This document shows positions 25,586 through 33,998 of a stretch of DNA of 49,760 nt, piece after piece. Under the pieces are notes generated by a model. It was not told the origin of the DNA. It was given only the letters and a program-made list of their open reading frames with translations, and ran no database searches. This DNA is from Clostridium sp. (GTDB lineage: Bacteria > Bacillota > Clostridia > Clostridiales > Clostridiaceae): NCBI GenBank assembly GCA_031292145.1, contig JARLHR010000198.1, positions 1-49,760 on the forward strand, in the 5' to 3' direction. The position numbers were made by a program, and so were the translations under genes. Numbering within the stretch: position 1 is the first letter of the stretch; every line of letters starts with the position of its first letter.

Positions 25586-25808
25586 ACATATACTTTACCA
25601 GAAAGAATGGATACTCTTTTGTGCAGTGTTGCATTGAGAATATAGCTGTAGGTATTTCTTCATTAGAAGTTGTTCCATTTATGCTTGTCCTCAGCTTGCC
25701 TGAGGAGCAAGCATAAATGGGCACAACTTCTAATGTTAGAAATCCACAGCTATATTCTCTAGCAACCGAAACAACAGAGTATCTATTCTTTCGGTCAACA
25801 TGTGTATA
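25586..25808 (+). repeat. Family B co-varying long hairpin, copy 1
   Basis: A stem of about 220 nt is nearly continuous: outer arms GAAAGAATGGATACT/AGTATCTATTCTTTC, middle arms GAGAATATAGCTGT/ACAGCTATATTCTC, and a core GTTGTTCCATTTATGCTTG / CAAGCATAAATGGGCACAAC capped by TCCTCAG-CTTGC-CTGAGGA. The core bulges (an extra C in TGGGCAC, an extra G in GGAGCAAGC) recur in the copies at 37735 and 48772, although paired bases differ. It occupies the thiC-thiM gap and begins just past the thiC stop, antisense to the operon by core polarity. Confidence 0.85.
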
Positions 25809-25810
25809 AT

Positions 25811-27121
25811 TTATTTTTGATCAAAAAGTTCTACTTTATCACCATTTAAAATTCTATTCGTAGTTCTTACTGCACACATTTTTCCACACATAGAACAGCT
25901 ATGTTGATCTTCTGGTGGTATGCTTTCAAAATATTCTCTAGCTTTCTTACCATCAATGGCGATCTTAAACATTTCTTCCCAATCTAATTTTTGACGAGCA
26001 TCTGCCATTGCATTATCTCTGTCTCTCGCCCCTGGAAGACCATTAGCTATATCTGCTGCATGTGCTGCGATCTTTGATGCAATAATTCCTTCTTTAACAT
26101 CTGATAAATCTGGAAGTCTTAAATGCTCAGCAGGTGTTACATAGCAAAGGAAGTTTGCTCCGTGAGTTGCTGCAATAGCTCCTCCAATAGCTGATGTAAT
26201 ATGATCATATCCTGGAGCAATATCTGTAACAAGTGGTCCTAGCACATAGAATGGTGCACCATGGCATAATCTTTTTTCAATTTGCATATTAGCCGCGATC
26301 TCATTTATAGCCATATGTCCTGGCCCTTCAATCATAACTTGAACATCTTTTTCCCAAGCTCTTTTTGTTAATAGACCTAATTCTATAAGTTCAGTAACTT
26401 GCCCTGCATCAGTTGAATCATCAAGACAACCTGGTCTCATTGCATCTCCAAGACTTATTGTTACATCATATTCTCTAAGAATTTCAAGTAATTCATCGTA
26501 ATATTCATAAAATGGATTTTCATTTCCTGTCATTTCCATCCAAGCAAATAGTAAAGACCCTCCACGAGAAACAATATTTAATCTTCTCTTATCTTCCTTA
26601 AATAATGAAACTGTTCTTTTGTTTATACCAGCATGAATAGTAACAAAATCAACACCAGCTTTAGCATGAGCCCTAACTACATCTAGAAAATCTTTAGCTT
26701 TTATATCTAAAAGATCTTTTTCAAGATATCCAATTGCATCATACATTGGAACTGTTCCTATCATAGCTGGAGAATATTCAATAAGTTTTTCTCTAAATTC
26801 CTGAGTCTTTCCATAGTTACTTAAATCCATTATAGCTTCAGCACCGAAATCAATTGCCATCTTTACTTTTTCCATTTCTCTGCAATAGTCAACTGAGTCT
26901 CCTGAAATCCCCAAGTTTACATTTATCTTTGTTCTAAGCCCATCACCAATTCCTTCTGGACTAAGTGATTTATGATTAATATTAGCTGGAATTGCTACTT
27001 TTCCTTCCGCTACTAACTTCATTAATTTTTCTTCTGAAATATTTTCTTTCTCAGCTACTACCTTCATTTCCTTAGTAACTATACCTTTTTTAGCTGCTTC
27101 CATTTGTGTTTTGTAATTCAT
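25811..27121 (-). CDS. thiC: Phosphomethylpyrimidine synthase ThiC
   Basis: The 436-residue radical-SAM enzyme converts aminoimidazole ribotide to HMP phosphate. It is the short form common in Firmicutes, lacking the N-terminal extension of the 600-residue enterobacterial enzyme. It shows [83 protein letters not shown] and the C-terminal cluster motif [11 protein letters not shown] 27121 follows TAAGGAGATAG. It lies 65 nt after thiD in the TPP-controlled cluster. Confidence 0.97.
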   Translation of the reverse strand: MNYKTQMEAAKKGIVTKEMKVVAEKENISEEKLMKLVAEGKVAIPANINHKSLSPEGIGDGLRTKINVNLGISGDSVDYCREMEKVKMAIDFGAEAIMDLSNYGKTQEFREKLIEYSPAMIGTVPMYDAIGYLEKDLLDIKAKDFLDVVRAHAKAGVDFVTIHAGINKRTVSLFKEDKRRLNIVSRGGSLLFAWMEMTGNENPFYEYYDELLEILREYDVTISLGDAMRPGCLDDSTDAGQVTELIELGLLTKRAWEKDVQVMIEGPGHMAINEIAANMQIEKRLCHGAPFYVLGPLVTDIAPGYDHITSAIGGAIAATHGANFLCYVTPAEHLRLPDLSDVKEGIIASKIAAHAADIANGLPGARDRDNAMADARQKLDWEEMFKIAIDGKKAREYFESIPPEDQHSCSMCGKMCAVRTTNRILNGDKVELFDQK

Positions 27122-27186
27122 TTTTCTATCTCCTTACATACTTTTATTTAGATTAACTCTTAATCGTTCCATTAGATTTCTAAGTG

Positions 27187-28011
27187 TTATAAGTTCTTGG
27201 TTGCGCTTTGCGCTTTTTCAAGATGTGTATAAAGTTCATAAAAATGATTAGTAGGACCTACCCCTTTTCCAAGCTCAAAGCCATGTTCAATTGCAATAGT
27301 TATGTATCTTTTAGCTTCTTTAACTGCTTCCTCTACCTTCATTTCTTTTGCTAAGTTTGCCGCTATTGCTGAAGACAAAGTACAACCAGTCCCATGGGTA
27401 TGAGTAGTATTTATTCTTTCTTGTTTTAGGATTATAAATTTTTCCCCATCATACAAAAGATCCGTAGCTTCTCCTTCTAAGTGCCCACCTTTAACCAATA
27501 TGAACTTTGGACCAAGTTCCTTAAGTTTTAGAGCAGCTTCTTTCATCTGTTCTAGGTTTTCTATTTTCATGCCTAAAATTTCTTCTGCTTCTGGTAAATT
27601 AGGAGTGATTAATGTTGCTAACGGAAATAATTCCTTAACTAAAGTATCTTTTGCATCTCTTGATAATAAATTAAATCCACTTTTAGAAATCATAACAGGA
27701 TCTAATACTATCAATGGTAATTTTTCAACTTTTCGTAATGCTTTCGATATGGCCTTTATAGATTCAATCTTAGAAACCATTCCTATTTTAATTGCATCTA
27801 CTCTTATATCATCAAAAATAACATCTATTTGAGATTCAATCATTTCTGGATTTATATCTTGAATGCCAAAAACCCCCATGGTATTTTGCGCTGTTACAGC
27901 TGTAATAACGCTCATTCCATAAACTCCATTAGCAGAAAACGCTTTTAAATCTGCTTGAATTCCAGCTCCTCCGCAAGTATCAGATCCTGCAATTGTCAAT
28001 GCTCTAAACAT
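27187..28011 (-). CDS. thiD: HMP/HMP-phosphate kinase ThiD
   Basis: The 274-residue ribokinase-fold kinase carries out both phosphorylations of hydroxymethylpyrimidine. Motifs include TIAGSDTCGGAGIQADLKAF, TAVTAQNTMGV, DPVMISKSG, TLITPNLPEAEEILG, LVKGGH and TTHTHGTGCTLSSAIAANLA (anion hole and catalytic region). ATG 28011 follows AGAGGGTG. It lies between thiW and thiC, with 115 and 65 nt gaps, on the riboswitch-controlled transcript. Confidence 0.95.
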   Translation of the reverse strand: MFRALTIAGSDTCGGAGIQADLKAFSANGVYGMSVITAVTAQNTMGVFGIQDINPEMIESQIDVIFDDIRVDAIKIGMVSKIESIKAISKALRKVEKLPLIVLDPVMISKSGFNLLSRDAKDTLVKELFPLATLITPNLPEAEEILGMKIENLEQMKEAALKLKELGPKFILVKGGHLEGEATDLLYDGEKFIILKQERINTTHTHGTGCTLSSAIAANLAKEMKVEEAVKEAKRYITIAIEHGFELGKGVGPTNHFYELYTHLEKAQSATKNL

Positions 28012-28126
28012 AACTTCACCCTCTCATCTTGATATATTTTGTTATTTATTAGTCTACTCATTTGAATTTTATTGCTTTAATAGTTTTTGCAATATTTTAT
28101 AGAAATCTACTCATTTAAATCTTATT

Positions 28127-28666
28127 TTAAATTTTGTGAGTATTGTTATACTTATCCTCAGATGTCCACGTTTCATTTTCAATTAACATTTTTCTCATAA
28201 TAGGAATATTTATAAAGGAATATGCTATAACTGCACCTGCACTACAGCTTGATATAAATGGAATTACATAAGCAAAAACTGCGCCTTGCTTACCTAGTAA
28301 TATTACTGCCATAGGATAAGCTAACAATGCCCCTAATATTCCTGTTCCAAATATTTCTCCAAGTACAGCAATTGTTGTTTTTCTAAATTTCTTATAAAGA
28401 ATACCCGCAAGGAATGCTCCTACCATACTTCCTGGAAAAGCTAATAAACTTCCTGTTCCCATTATGTTTCTTATAAGCGATGCAATAAATGCATTTAACA
28501 CTGCATAAATTGGACCTAAGGTTATTGCACCTACTACATTTACAAAATGTTGTATTGGTGATATTTTAGCTGCCCCAATTGGTATTGAAAATGTTCCAAA
28601 TATAACTGAAATACCAATTAGAATACCACTTAATGCAATTTTCTGTGCTTTACTTTTTTCTTTCAT
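28127..28666 (-). CDS. thiW: ECF S component ThiW (thiazole uptake)
   Basis: The 179-residue membrane protein has about five hydrophobic segments and ThiW features: KIALSGILIGISVIFGTFSI, PIQHFVNVVGAITLGPIYAV and SLIRNIMGTGSLLAFPGSM. ThiW is the ECF substrate-binding subunit predicted for the thiazole precursor of thiamine, which fits ThiM salvage in the same cluster. T and A subunits are not encoded in this window. ATG 28666 follows TAAGGAGGG. It is the first gene after the TPP riboswitch. Confidence 0.9.
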   Translation of the reverse strand: MKEKSKAQKIALSGILIGISVIFGTFSIPIGAAKISPIQHFVNVVGAITLGPIYAVLNAFIASLIRNIMGTGSLLAFPGSMVGAFLAGILYKKFRKTTIAVLGEIFGTGILGALLAYPMAVILLGKQGAVFAYVIPFISSCSAGAVIAYSFINIPIMRKMLIENETWTSEDKYNNTHKI

Positions 28667-28782
28667 TTAAAATCCCTCCTTAAAATAAAATTACAAACTT
28701 TGAATGTCATTTGTGAAATAAAATTTAATCTAATATTTTTGAAATTATATCCAAATTGACAACTTCAAGAAGTTAATTATTT

Positions 28783-28815
28783 TAAACAAAAAAAATGTAT
28801 CCCGAGGGATACATC
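28783..28815 (-). terminator. Riboswitch-controlled intrinsic terminator
   Basis: On the minus strand ATGTATCC-CTCG-GGATACAT is followed by a run of eight T. It lies about 30 nt beyond the TPP aptamer and before thiW, so it is the likely expression platform. Confidence 0.85.
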
Positions 28816-28843
28816 AATAAATACATGCACAAAATATTAATAT

Positions 28844-28932
28844 ACTTCCCTACGTTGGTATTAACCAAATCAGGTTATAAGAGTTTAGGAAATCAATCAT
28901 TCCAATCTCAGCCAAAATATTAGCTCCCCTAG
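28844..28932 (-). promoter_or_regulatory. TPP riboswitch (THI element)
   Basis: The minus strand shows the diagnostic TPP-aptamer blocks in order: ACTAGGGGAGC, GGCTGAGATTGG, ACCTGATTTGGTTAATACCA and ACGTAGGGAAGT. The GGCTGAGA pyrimidine-sensing loop and the CTGAT..GGTTAATACC pyrophosphate arm are conserved. With the terminator at 28783-28815 it should shut off thiW-thiD-thiC-thiM when TPP is plentiful. Confidence 0.95.
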
Positions 28933-28966
28933 TTATTCAATTTATAAAATTTTCTTTCACAACTTA

Positions 28967-28995
28967 AACATATACCATTAACGTTAAAACGTCAA
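28967..28995 (-). promoter_or_regulatory. Promoter of the thi operon
   Basis: TTGACG (28990-28995) and TATGTT (28967-28972) are 17 nt apart on the minus strand. This would start transcription near 28960, about 25 nt upstream of the TPP aptamer. Confidence 0.65.
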
Positions 28996-29095
28996 GCAAT
29001 ATTTATTTAGTTGTGAGATAAATTATTAGTTACAAGCTTGCTTCAAAACCATGCATTCAAATAATTCATATTCTTGATTATCAAATAATTCGATA

Positions 29096-29995
29096 TTAAT
29101 TTATTATAGAAGTTATTGATAATTTTGAAGAACCATCATTAAATGTTACATCATTAATCCACATGTTTTGTATATTTCCGCCAAACATTATTCCTTTATA
29201 GTTTGCAAATAAGTACTTCGGATATGCTGTACTCATTACCTCTTTATATTTGGGATAGAATATTTTATCGTAATTCTTTATAAACTCATCTTTATTTTGT
29301 ATTTCTGTATATTTATCATCAATTTTAACCTTAATAGGATATGTAACTAAATCAGCCAGCTGCTGCCTATTATCTTCTTTAATATAGCTTTGAATATCAT
29401 TTACAAAATCCTCTACATCTTGGTCAGTTCTATTATCACTTATAGCTATTGCATATCTTTTTCCATATGTTGATCCATTGATAATACTTGTGAGGGTTAA
29501 TGTAAATGGGTAGCTTTTCTTGCCATCCGTACTTGTCCACGTTCCTTCAACTTTCTCATTAGCATCCATTGTTCCTTGAAATTTACCTGTATTTTTTCCG
29601 CTTTCATCATATTCAGATATAGTAATAGTATTTCCATCCAATTTTCCTTTCAACTGAAGCTCTTTTCTCTCCTTGTCATAAAAATATGATCCAACTATTT
29701 GATCATTTGATTGATATAGACTCATATGAATTTTAAGATTATTGTTTATATTACCTTCATAATCATGATATCCCTTATCTAATTGAATTGTTTTATTCTC
29801 CACTCTTTTAACTTCATCTGAATTTATATTATTACTTGTGTCTTCAGTGTCTTGAGATTGTGTTTCATCTTGTACATTTTCCACTGAGCTCTCATTATCA
29901 GCCGGCTTATTTGTACCATCAACATCACTTTTAGCATTTGAGCACCCCGTTAGCAGAATCATTATTATAGTAGAAATTATAATTATTCTTTTCAC
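29096..29995 (-). CDS. Putative lipoprotein, unknown function
   Basis: The 299-residue protein has a lipoprotein signal peptide with lipobox LTGC, so Cys18 would be acylated. A low-complexity Asp/Glu/Ser/Asn linker follows (about 19-70). The middle (about 75-170) has beta-rich sequence such as MSLYQSNDQIVGSYFYDKER and VEGTWTSTDGKKSYPFTLTL, like small surface domains that report a residue's DUF-type barrel. The C-terminus (190-299) is NTF2-like in character. It starts with GTG 29995 after GGGGGAT. It lies 36 nt after the gene at 30032, probably in one operon. I do not recognise a specific family. Confidence 0.75.
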   Translation of the reverse strand: MKRIIIISTIIMILLTGCSNAKSDVDGTNKPADNESSVENVQDETQSQDTEDTSNNINSDEVKRVENKTIQLDKGYHDYEGNINNNLKIHMSLYQSNDQIVGSYFYDKERKELQLKGKLDGNTITISEYDESGKNTGKFQGTMDANEKVEGTWTSTDGKKSYPFTLTLTSIINGSTYGKRYAIAISDNRTDQDVEDFVNDIQSYIKEDNRQQLADLVTYPIKVKIDDKYTEIQNKDEFIKNYDKIFYPKYKEVMSTAYPKYLFANYKGIMFGGNIQNMWINDVTFNDGSSKLSITSIIN

Positions 29996-30031
29996 TTTTA
30001 ATCCCCCATAAAATACTATTTTTATAGTTAA

Positions 30032-30793
30032 TTATTCCTTATCTTCTTCATTAAATATGTTTTCTAGGTAATAGTGATCTTGCAGTTTTCTAGTTAAATT
30101 ATCCCAAGAGTATATTCTTCTTTGAAGTTCTATACCATATTCTCTCTTTAATTTAACCTTAATTTCTTCTAAATGAGGCTCACTATTAAACTCATCAATG
30201 CTTTTCCCTCTTTTAGTTTTATAATCCGTAAGCATTGAAATAATAAATCTTCCATGTTCCTGTGATTTTTCTTCTAAGTCAAATTTTATAGCATGTATAA
30301 GACCAGTTACTACAAAATATTCCTCATGAACCCCCTTACTAGCATACGAATTCAAATGAGTATAAAATTCATTCTTTAAATCAGAAAAATGCTCTATGGA
30401 ACTTAAATACTCCCTATTCCTTGCACCTTTTTTTAATAATCTAAAACCTCTAAGCCGACCTCCTATACTTTTCAATGAATCTGCTATTAGTTCAATCGCA
30501 TCTGATATGTAATCCTTTTTTATAATTTCCTTTAAAAATTCCTCATATGCCTCAATAAAACTATTTATAAGTACACCTTCATAAAGCCCATTGTTATCTT
30601 GCCTTGCCTTTTCCCTAAATTCTTCCCTAACTATAATAAGATTACTAATCTCCTCTAATTCTGAATCAGATATATTATCATCACTTATTGATAATATCAG
30701 TTGATTCATATTTCTTATGATTTGTGGTTTTATTGCTTCAACATTTTCACAATTTAACTCATTTAATAACTTCTTAATTTCTTTGTAAGACAT
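30032..30793 (-). CDS. Helical protein of unknown function
   Basis: The 253-residue protein is rich in Lys and Glu and predicted mostly alpha-helical, with no signal peptide or membrane segment. Recognisable stretches are only internal (LIADSLKSIGGRLRGFRLLK, GVHEEYFVVTGLIHAIKFDL). I chose ATG 30793 because GGAGG lies 11 nt upstream; an ATG at 30811 overlaps that site. It is followed by the lipoprotein gene. I cannot assign a function. Confidence 0.7.
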   Translation of the reverse strand: MSYKEIKKLLNELNCENVEAIKPQIIRNMNQLILSISDDNISDSELEEISNLIIVREEFREKARQDNNGLYEGVLINSFIEAYEEFLKEIIKKDYISDAIELIADSLKSIGGRLRGFRLLKKGARNREYLSSIEHFSDLKNEFYTHLNSYASKGVHEEYFVVTGLIHAIKFDLEEKSQEHGRFIISMLTDYKTKRGKSIDEFNSEPHLEEIKVKLKREYGIELQRRIYSWDNLTRKLQDHYYLENIFNEEDKE

Positions 30794-31021
30794 ATATCTA
30801 CTTACCTCCATTATTAGTATATATTAACATAAACTTTACTCTAGCTCCATAGGATGAAAATAAATCACATAATTTCATGGTTCAATCCATTGTTGCTCAT
30901 GCCTATGCAAAAATAATAAATTTTAAAGAAAGAAATCCGATATTTGTATAATTATATAAACAATCTTGAAATTGGTGATATAATTAGAGTATAGATTAAC
31001 TATAATATACTAACATTATTA

Positions 31022-31247
31022 AGGCACAATCAAATAAATAACAAGTCCATTTGCCAGACTATTTCCCGTCATGGGAAGCTCGACTCTCTACGCTCGCTGA
31101 GTAAGCGATTCACACCAAATCATAGATTTGGGTTCTCTGCTCATCGGCAAATTGACCTAATAGGCCCACTATGAGGGCAATTTTCCTCCTTGCCTGATGA
31201 AAAATATTCATGGCAACTTTGGACCTGTTATTTATTTTCATGTGCCT
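31022..31247. mobile_element. Family A MITE-like element, full copy 3
   Basis: The 226-bp element runs from AGGCACAATCAAATAAATAA to the inverted end TTATTTATTTTCATGTGCCT, the same orientation as the copy at 2063. Shared blocks are CCTAATAGGCCCACTATGAG, CTTGCCTGATGAAAAATATT and CATGGCAACTTTGGACC. The centre holds a private insert of about 75 bp with its own hairpin (CCAAATCATAGATTTGG). It fills part of the 486-bp gap between 30794 and 31279; the other part (30794-31020) shows only AT-rich sequence without a gene. Confidence 0.82.
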
Positions 31248-31279
31248 AATATGATATCTTATAAAAAGGAGTTAATAGT

Positions 31280-31471
31280 ATGACTATTTTAAAAGAGCTC
31301 ATCATTAGAAGTGTATTAGTTGTTACGTTGAATGATGCGATTATATTTTACATAATTGGTAAACGCTCTCAAAGAGTAACATTGCCTATAGCAGTTGGAA
31401 TTATAGTAGTCACATGTATCGCATTAGTAATTAATATTTGGTATTGTCTATATCGAAACAGAATAATATAA
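31280..31471 (+). CDS. Small two-segment membrane protein
   Basis: The 63-residue protein has two hydrophobic segments (about 9-27 and 36-58: TLPIAVGIIVVTCIALVINI) separated by the basic turn GKRSQR. A strong ribosome site (AAAAAGGAG) precedes the ATG and a perfect terminator follows, which argues for a real transcript. It starts 32 bp after a family A element. No family is recognised. Confidence 0.65.
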   Translation: MTILKELIIRSVLVVTLNDAIIFYIIGKRSQRVTLPIAVGIIVVTCIALVINIWYCLYRNRII

Positions 31472-31495
31472 ATGCATTTTTCTTGTAAAACGTTT

Positions 31496-31528
31496 TAACG
31501 GGTGAATATTATTCACCCGTTAATTTTT
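31496..31528 (+). terminator. Intrinsic terminator of the small membrane-protein gene
   Basis: A perfect stem TAACGGGTGAATA/TATTCACCCGTTA (31496-31522) is followed by ATTTTTAT. Confidence 0.9.
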
Positions 31529-31572
31529 ATAATATTTCAAAACTATATTAAAACATAACCTAATCATAAAGC

Positions 31573-31770
31573 CTATTTCATATTCTTCACCAATACATAA
31601 TATTTACCATATCTTTTAACAGGCTTTATCACCTCAAATCCATTAACAAATTCACCTATAACTTGATCTTTGGCAACTTCAATCAAAATCTTTTCTTTTT
31701 TATTCTTAACACGTTTTTCTGTTACTACTGTAGGCTTTCTATTTATGTTTGCTCTACTTTTTACTGGCAT
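31573..31770 (-). CDS. Small basic protein, unknown function
   Basis: The protein is 65 residues from ATG 31770 (GGAG, 10 nt spacing); an ATG at 31779 touches the ribosome site. The N-terminal half is strongly basic (NINRKPTVVTEKRVKNKKEK). The C-terminal half has a short beta-like pattern (GEFVNGFEVIKPVKRYGKYY). It may bind nucleic acid, but this is only charge-based. It is convergent with the gene at 31280. Confidence 0.55.
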   Translation of the reverse strand: MPVKSRANINRKPTVVTEKRVKNKKEKILIEVAKDQVIGEFVNGFEVIKPVKRYGKYYVLVKNMK

Positions 31771-31844
31771 TTCATTCATACTCCTGCAATATTTAGTTCT
31801 GCAATTATTATATTAGCAATTACTATAAATGTGTTAATCAAAAT

Positions 31845-31894
31845 CAAAAAAAAATAATAGACCACCATATATGCTATATCTAGTCTATTATTTT
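31845..31894 (-). terminator. Intrinsic terminator of the short Fe-S/FMN gene
   Basis: Arms AAAATAATAGAC and GTCTATTATTTT (31851-31894) enclose 20 nt and are followed by TTTTTG on the minus strand, downstream of the original stop at 31918. Confidence 0.8.
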
Positions 31895-31917
31895 CTTTAT
31901 ATTATTAAATTATCATT

Positions 31918-32037
31918 TTATTTTGCTTGACTCAAAGCATTTGCTACTGCATTCATTATTCCTCTTGAGCTAAATGTAGCCCCTGAAACTGTATCTACCG
32001 CTGTTGATTGCTTTGAAATTATATTACTTATTATAGT
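31918..32037 (-). pseudogene. Cut-off 3' end of the Fe-S/FMN gene, after an in-frame TGA
   Basis: The frame of the preceding gene continues past TGA (32038-32040) for 39 more codons to TAA at 31918. It encodes TIISNIISKQ, the flavin-attachment motif VDTVSGATFSS, and the usual ending ANALSQAK. Homologous positions have Gly or Asn at the TGA codon (RAFGTI, KASGTI, KASNII), so a single GGA-to-TGA change explains it. A natural terminator follows at 31845-31894. Confidence 0.85.
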
Positions 32038-33546
32038 TCATGAAGCTCTTTTGTAATACTGTTGATTATCTCCATTTGATATAGTTGATATACTAGCTAT
32101 CTTTCCATTTGCTACAGTAACGGAAACTTTAGTTGTTCCTCCTTTAAATCCTTGACCACTTCCTGTATATGTTCCATCCTTATAGTTACCTGTACTACTG
32201 CTTGTTGAATTAGAACTTGTACTGCTTTGATTTGCTTTTGAATCTGTAGCTGCATTTGAAGTTTCAGCAGAGTTTTTAGTTTCTTCTTTAGTACCTGTAG
32301 CTTGATTAGAAGCAGTATTGTTATTTATTTCACCATTACTAGAATCTCCATTTGTTGCTTGGCTTAAAGCATTTACTACTGCACTTATGATTCCTTTCGA
32401 ACTAAAAGTAGCTCCTGAAACTGTATCTACTGAAGTTGATTGCTTTGAAATTATTTCTTTTGTTATAGTTCCAGATGCTTTATCAAAATATGCACGATTA
32501 TCTTCATTTGATAAAATTTCTATATTTGATATTTTCCCGCCTGCTATAATAACAGATACTTTAGTTGTTCCGCCTCTGAATCCTTGACCACTTCCAGTAT
32601 ATGTTCCATCTTTATATTTTTGTGAAGAACTATCTGTTGATGAACTGTTTGTATCTGCGCTACTTGTAATTGCACTATCATTTGAAATTACACCAGATTT
32701 AGTTAACGCATCCACTCCAAAATTTGTAATTCCATAAACACCTAACATTGCAGCCATCGCTGCAGAACCAACTAAATTTTGATTTAAATCTTGCCCTAAT
32801 ATATTTGCATTGGCATTTTTCCTTGGACATACTTCTGTACATTTTAAACAATTAATACAATCGCCACCACGCATTCCATTTACTTTGTACAGTTGTAATC
32901 CCATTGAACAGTTCATTGTGCAAGCTCTGCATTTGCCACAATCAGCTTTAGGCTTATTAATTTTTACTATACTCAACTTCGAAATTATAGAAAATACAGC
33001 ACCTAAAGGACATAAATACCTACAGAAAAATCTTTCTACAAAAGCTGCTCCTATTGTAATTAAAATTAAAAATATTAATCCAACAAATAAACTAGATAAA
33101 ATAGTAGATACATCAGTTATTTGACCAAATACATCCCAAGGACTTGTACTGTCTAAAATACTACTACCCATTGTCCAAGAAATAATTATTATAAATAATA
33201 ACACTAGATATTTTACATATTTTAGCACATTATCAACTTTTTCATTTACTTTAAATTTTACCTTAAATACCTTTTTGGATATAAAATATATTAAATCATT
33301 ATATGCACCAAAACCACATATCCACCCACAAAACCATCTTCCTATAAATACTGTTAAAAGCATAATAGCTATAAATTCTACCAAACCTGAAATTGCTGAA
33401 AGAAAATCAAAATTTCCTTTAATAATCATTTGATATACTGTTTTTAATTCACTAAAAGTCATTGCATAAATACCAGGTAATAATATAAATGAAATTAATT
33501 GCACACTGTGCCTTAAAATCTGCGATTTCTTTATTTTCTTAGCCAT
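32038..33546 (-). CDS. Membrane Fe-S protein with FMN-binding domains, truncated
   Basis: The 502-residue protein has five or six membrane segments with NapH/NosR-like cysteine motifs (GRWFCGWICGFG, ERFFCRYLCPLG), two 4Fe-4S ferredoxin motifs (CGKCRACTMNCSMG, CINCLKCTEVCPRK), then outward-facing FMN-binding domains. The first (about 310-395) has the ApbE target motif SGATFSS near residue 377. The second is cut by an in-frame TGA before its SGAT motif. The family passes electrons from membrane Fe-S clusters to covalently bound flavins outside the cell. It is a shorter paralogue of the next gene, with its own regulated promoter at 33664-33719. Confidence 0.88.
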   Translation of the reverse strand: MAKKIKKSQILRHSVQLISFILLPGIYAMTFSELKTVYQMIIKGNFDFLSAISGLVEFIAIMLLTVFIGRWFCGWICGFGAYNDLIYFISKKVFKVKFKVNEKVDNVLKYVKYLVLLFIIIISWTMGSSILDSTSPWDVFGQITDVSTILSSLFVGLIFLILITIGAAFVERFFCRYLCPLGAVFSIISKLSIVKINKPKADCGKCRACTMNCSMGLQLYKVNGMRGGDCINCLKCTEVCPRKNANANILGQDLNQNLVGSAAMAAMLGVYGITNFGVDALTKSGVISNDSAITSSADTNSSSTDSSSQKYKDGTYTGSGQGFRGGTTKVSVIIAGGKISNIEILSNEDNRAYFDKASGTITKEIISKQSTSVDTVSGATFSSKGIISAVVNALSQATNGDSSNGEINNNTASNQATGTKEETKNSAETSNAATDSKANQSSTSSNSTSSSTGNYKDGTYTGSGQGFKGGTTKVSVTVANGKIASISTISNGDNQQYYKRAS

Positions 33547-33663
33547 ATTTGTTTCTCCTTTTTTAAACTATAATTAAAATACACACTATTATTAATTGAA
33601 TCATATTATCTTTGTTATTAATTTCTCTTTCTACATGTTTAATTCAATTTCTTTATTAATTTA

Positions 33664-33719
33664 ATTATAGCAAGCAAGCCTTAATACTCCCTTAGTGTAA
33701 GCTGAGAATTAGCTGAGAA
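33664..33719 (-). promoter_or_regulatory. Regulated promoter of the truncated Fe-S/FMN gene
   Basis: On the minus strand TTCTCAG-CTAA-TTCTCAG-CTTA-CACTAAG (33691-33719) gives three half-sites repeating every 11 bp. After exactly 21 nt comes TATAAT (33664-33669), with no good -35 box. The same arrangement occurs before apbE. It looks like an OmpR/PhoB-type activator site. Confidence 0.75.
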
Positions 33720-33809
33720 TATGTAAATGAAATTACTACCTGAATAAAATGAAATAATTTAGTTCATAAATCAGCTGAGGATTTAATAAACTACAAATAA
33801 ATTATTGTT

Positions 33810-33873
33810 TAATCAAAAAATACTCCACTAAGTAGATACTATACTAACCTTTTAGCTGTCTCTACTTAGTGGA
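33810..33873 (-). terminator. Intrinsic terminator of the long Fe-S/FMN gene
   Basis: A perfect 13-bp stem TCCACTAAGTAGA/TCTACTTAGTGGA (33824-33873) is followed by GTATTTTTTG on the minus strand. A second hairpin without a T-run lies nearer the gene, at 33941-33973. Confidence 0.8.
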
Positions 33874-33998
33874 ATGCAGTTCATGCATAAGCACTATTAA
33901 ATAAATATATTATTTTCTCTAAACTTTGAGTGTATTTCTACACCAGGAACCAAATATATTTGATTTCGTGGTGTTACCACTACAATCAAGGTTATGTA

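Noticed and set aside
25586-25808. Family B hairpin as a riboswitch or second TPP element
   Set aside because: It lacks the CTGAGA and ACCTGAT..GGTTAATACC blocks, and other copies lie next to unrelated genes.
32038-32040. The in-frame TGA as a selenocysteine codon
   Set aside because: The position is Gly or Asn in all sister domains, not Cys, and I see no conserved bacterial SECIS-like stem directly after it.
33941-33973. Hairpin beside the long Fe-S/FMN gene as its main terminator
   Set aside because: No T-run follows on either strand; the hairpin at 33824-33873 has one and is a better candidate.
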